Positions 61,301 to 64,000 of a stretch of DNA of 64,000 nucleotides are shown here, in pieces. Source of the DNA: Sipunculus nudus (taxonomy: Eukaryota; Annelida; Sipuncula; Golfingiida; Sipunculidae). Position 1 is the first letter of the stretch. Every line of letters starts with the position of its first letter. The notes under the pieces were generated by a model, which was not told the DNA's origin, made no database searches, and worked only from the letters and a program-made list of their open reading frames with translations. A program made the translations under genes and the position numbers. The DNA is taken from positions 54,102,079 through 54,166,078 of the forward strand of contig CM049309.1 of assembly GCA_026874595.1 (NCBI GenBank). Direction: 5' to 3'.

Positions 61301-61957
61301 TTAAATTTTGAGGCGGGCATGGATGCGGATTTGGGTAAATATGTAAAAGACTATTGGGGATCCCAAAAAAAGTTGTTTCGTTTAGTTCTGGAGAGGGGAA
61401 AGGGTGTGCAGTTAGCTGTTACCATGTAAAATGTTATAATCAACAGAATGTGTTTGTTTTTAAACGCAAAGCATTTTCAAAACGTGTATGCGCGGTCATG
61501 CTGTATTTTGGTAAAGTTAAGACAATTCTTAAAACTGAATTGTCTCCTGCATACCCAAACCTGTTTAAATATTGGTTTCCAAATGAGCGTGTAGTCCGGA
61601 ATCTTTATGCTTGTGTCAATTTGACAGATTAATTTCAAATCATAATTGTTCGTGATTACCAATTATACGAATCAAAAATGGACAAAAAAATTAAAACTGA
61701 TTATGAAAAAAAACAATCATTGATAAAATCGAGTGTATGGCACAACACTAGTTAATTCTTATAGGAAATTAATAATACCCCATTATACATGGAATGGTGT
61801 ATTTTTTGTATTGTTTTGCACTATAATGGTCAATGCAATTGGTACACTGGAATAAAACTGAGTGAAAAGTGATAGAATTCAATAGCGCCACCCACTGATA
61901 AGGCTCTCGACGATGAATGCCCTTTGGTCGTTCCATGAACAGAATGTAACTCGTGTT
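58352..61957. other. AT-rich region without a recognised gene
   Basis: No EGF exon, transposase or RT motif is seen. Short open frames at 61024-61221 and 61354-61632 look like chance or a decayed element, and I do not recognise their products. Confidence 0.5.
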
Positions 61958-62412
61958 AAAGGTACCCAATCAACTACCTTTTGAAAAAAAGAATTTATGT
62001 GATTTCTGGCTTCCGATGTGTATATATTAATGATCTTAGGGTAAATTTGGTTGTGAAAAGTGGCCTTGGTAAAGGATGTGTGATTTTGTTTATCAACACC
62101 ATGTTGGTAAACACAGCAATGTTGACAAACAGGGAAAACATGCAACCTAATGTGGTAGGTTGCATGTATGGGGAGGTAGAATGATCACTTGTTGCAAAAC
62201 GCTAATTGCAAAGCTCTGGATTATCTGAATTGCTTCCAGATGCCCTTGTTGAATTTGTTTTAATTATTTTGGCGGGCCCCAACATATTATAAACACGTTG
62301 ATATAAACAAAACAAACACCCTGTGTGCGGTGATATCCACGTTTTCTGGCCTATTTTTTTATTATAGCTCCAAGGGATTACCTTTAGTTTACAAAGGTCA
62401 GAAGGGTGATTT
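61958..62412 (+). repeat. Interspersed repeat, inverted relative of 18108-18570
   Basis: It aligns to the reverse complement of 18108-18570. Downstream, 62562-62610 (cgttataaacaaggatacaa then acaaaactacacttgtgtgcggt) resembles its own 62285-62330, so part of the element seems repeated after a C-tract (62552-62562). Confidence 0.78.
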
Positions 62413-64000
62413 TCCAAACAAAAACGACATATGCATCCTCGGAGAAACCTGTAGGACCTATCATAGAATGCACATATTGTTTTATTGTTTTTGTTTTGAA
62501 AAACTACCGATTGATATTAAATTCACACGTCAGGTGCACGCAATAAGCAGTCCCCCCCCCCCACGTTATAAACAAGGATACAAACAAAACTACACTTGTG
62601 TGCGGTGGGTTCGGTGCAAAATTGGTGAAGGTAGCTTCAAAGCTTTTTGACATATTTGGAAGCAGAAGGACAAGCAAGTGGACAGAGCCGGCAAATAAAA
62701 TAGCCTTCCCCCAACAGCGATCTAAAAATAATCAGACAAGATGGTTGTTTTCATATGTTTATTTTCTGTATAATGATCCATTTTACATGAATACGGTTCT
62801 CTTGTCAACAGACCTAAGCACTGAAAAGTAGTCATTACCATCCTTACCAGTCAGAATGCCAGGTCATTTGAATAAATCCAGAGAAAACATTTCAAATTGG
62901 TTCACAACTGAGCAGTTTATTAATAGAGCTGAAAACACAAGTAAAGCCATGGATAAGGTACACGACCATAAGACTACTGTAAACACATTGAATATTATGA
63001 GAGAAACTAAACACATCAGGGATATACAAGTCTTGTTTAAGTTATAATATGTCAATTTCCCTAGTCTTATTTCCACCATTCGAATGCTGTGAAATTGTTT
63101 AAACCACCGCAAATTGTTGTCAATGCAGACACTGACTTGAGACCATCCAGCAAAACTGAAATGCCAATGGCCACAGACAATCCCGTTACCCAAGAAGACA
63201 CTGGCAGCATTCCATCCAGTGAACCTGGGAGAAACTGGCAGTAGACCATCCATTTAAATATTGATATTGACCATAGATCATCTTGTGGACCAGGAAGACG
63301 GGCTCATTGACTGTGGTCCAATTGATCGTCAGCACACATTCAGAACTCATCCACACATTTACGAAGCACCACCTTTGATTTTAGAATAAGCCTATGCGAA
63401 CCTTTTCAAAGCTGACTTATGAGAAGACGCACTTTGGTCCATTGATCATAAATATACAGCTGTTTATTACTGTTATGTTCTACAAAGATGCATGAACCAC
63501 CTTTAGCTGATTAAGATATGAGGTTACAAAAGTCACAGTATCATTACATGTCTCTCCATGGAAATACGGCATCCATATCATTTCAAATAGATTCTCTTAT
63601 GGACTGACCTTTGAAACTAATCTTTCTCTATCATTATATTAAATTGTCCTATTTCTTATCAGATGTTTTCAGTCTTTAAGTACAACTACAATGAAAAAGA
63701 AATATGATATGTATATAAAAGAAGATTTATCAAGTTAACACAAGGTTGCCTTTAAAGGTTTTGATCATTTTTAAACTGCATGGACTGTTGATCAACATTT
63801 TAGCTAAAAATCACTTAGTTTTAAACACAATTGATAAAAAATAAATACACCAAATTAGCGATTTCCAACTAATCATATCAACATAGTCTCCCAGTTTAAA
63901 AACACAGATCAAACTTTTTTTCTCCAGAAATATTCTGTACAATAGGCTTATAAGACCTCTTTGAGGTTGTGCTTGTCAGAACAGACATACATCAGCAACT
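62413..64000. other. 3' end of window, no recognised gene
   Basis: An open stretch at 63069-63245 (+) reads KPPQIVVNAD and then SSKTEMPMATDNPVTQE, is Pro/Ser/Thr-rich and follows a cctag. It could be a terminal exon or chance. 62856-63047 is also open, with a hydrophilic product. Neither is recognised, and nothing else is seen. Confidence 0.35.

Noticed and set aside
61024-61632. Two adjacent + strand ORFs as a gene
   Set aside because: There is no recognisable domain, no good splice context and an AT-rich composition like the surrounding sequence.

Overview
This window is nuclear DNA from an invertebrate animal. Intron-rich genes with GT-AG boundaries, AT-rich introns and many interspersed repeats show this. 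The repeat types (a DIRS retroelement, an APE-type LINE, tRNA-headed SINEs, and CTGGCGACTAT-type and TCAGCTGACTGTAAGTCATCTGAGC-type repeats) are ones I associate from memory with bivalve molluscs. That taxonomic call is an inference.

Two genes read left to right on the + strand. GENE 1 enters from upstream of the window and ends at 37074. It has 19 single-EGF exons, almost all exactly 114 nt and all phase 1-1. The last exon carries a 20th EGF domain, one membrane span and a short tyrosine-containing tail. The visible coding sequence is 2576 nt (857 residues plus stop). Its N-terminus and signal peptide are not in the window. Many repeats carry Notch-type motifs: the Ca-binding D-x-D-E-C start, C-x-[DN]-x4-[FY]-x-C, C-x-S-x-P-C and C-x4-[ST]-C.

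GENE 2 (ATG at 48799, stop at 57734-57736) can be assembled from 11 coding exons whose frames all join (1731 nt, 576 residues). It encodes a signal peptide split by an intron and continued in a 16-nt microexon, a Cys-containing ectodomain of about 265 residues, a Thr/Ser-rich stalk, three EGF domains, one membrane span and a short tail. Both products look like type I cell-surface proteins with adhesion- or receptor-like architecture. Ligands and functions cannot be read from the sequence.

Layout: 1-10.2 kb holds a tandem duplication of about 7 kb that carries a decayed minus-strand LINE plus two EGF exons. 10.1-22.5 kb holds EGF exons 5-13 with several MITE- or SINE-like insertions in the introns. 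23.03-28.40 kb is a degenerate but structurally complete DIRS-like tyrosine-recombinase retroelement, with inverted terminal repeats and an internal complementary region, in intron 13. 28.9-37.3 kb holds EGF exons 14-20, the gene 1 3' end and a composite tandem repeat. 37.3-48.8 kb is a long non-coding stretch with satellites, TA microsatellites, a tandem-repeat element and a minisatellite that reaches the splice acceptor of the gene 2 start exon. 48.8-58.4 kb is gene 2. 58.4-64 kb has no convincing gene; one repeat there is an inverted relative of a repeat in gene 1 intron 8.

The most notable features are the extremely regular EGF-exon array with evidence of its recent growth by a duplication that includes a LINE, the textbook DIRS architecture, and the unusual gene 2 ectodomain.
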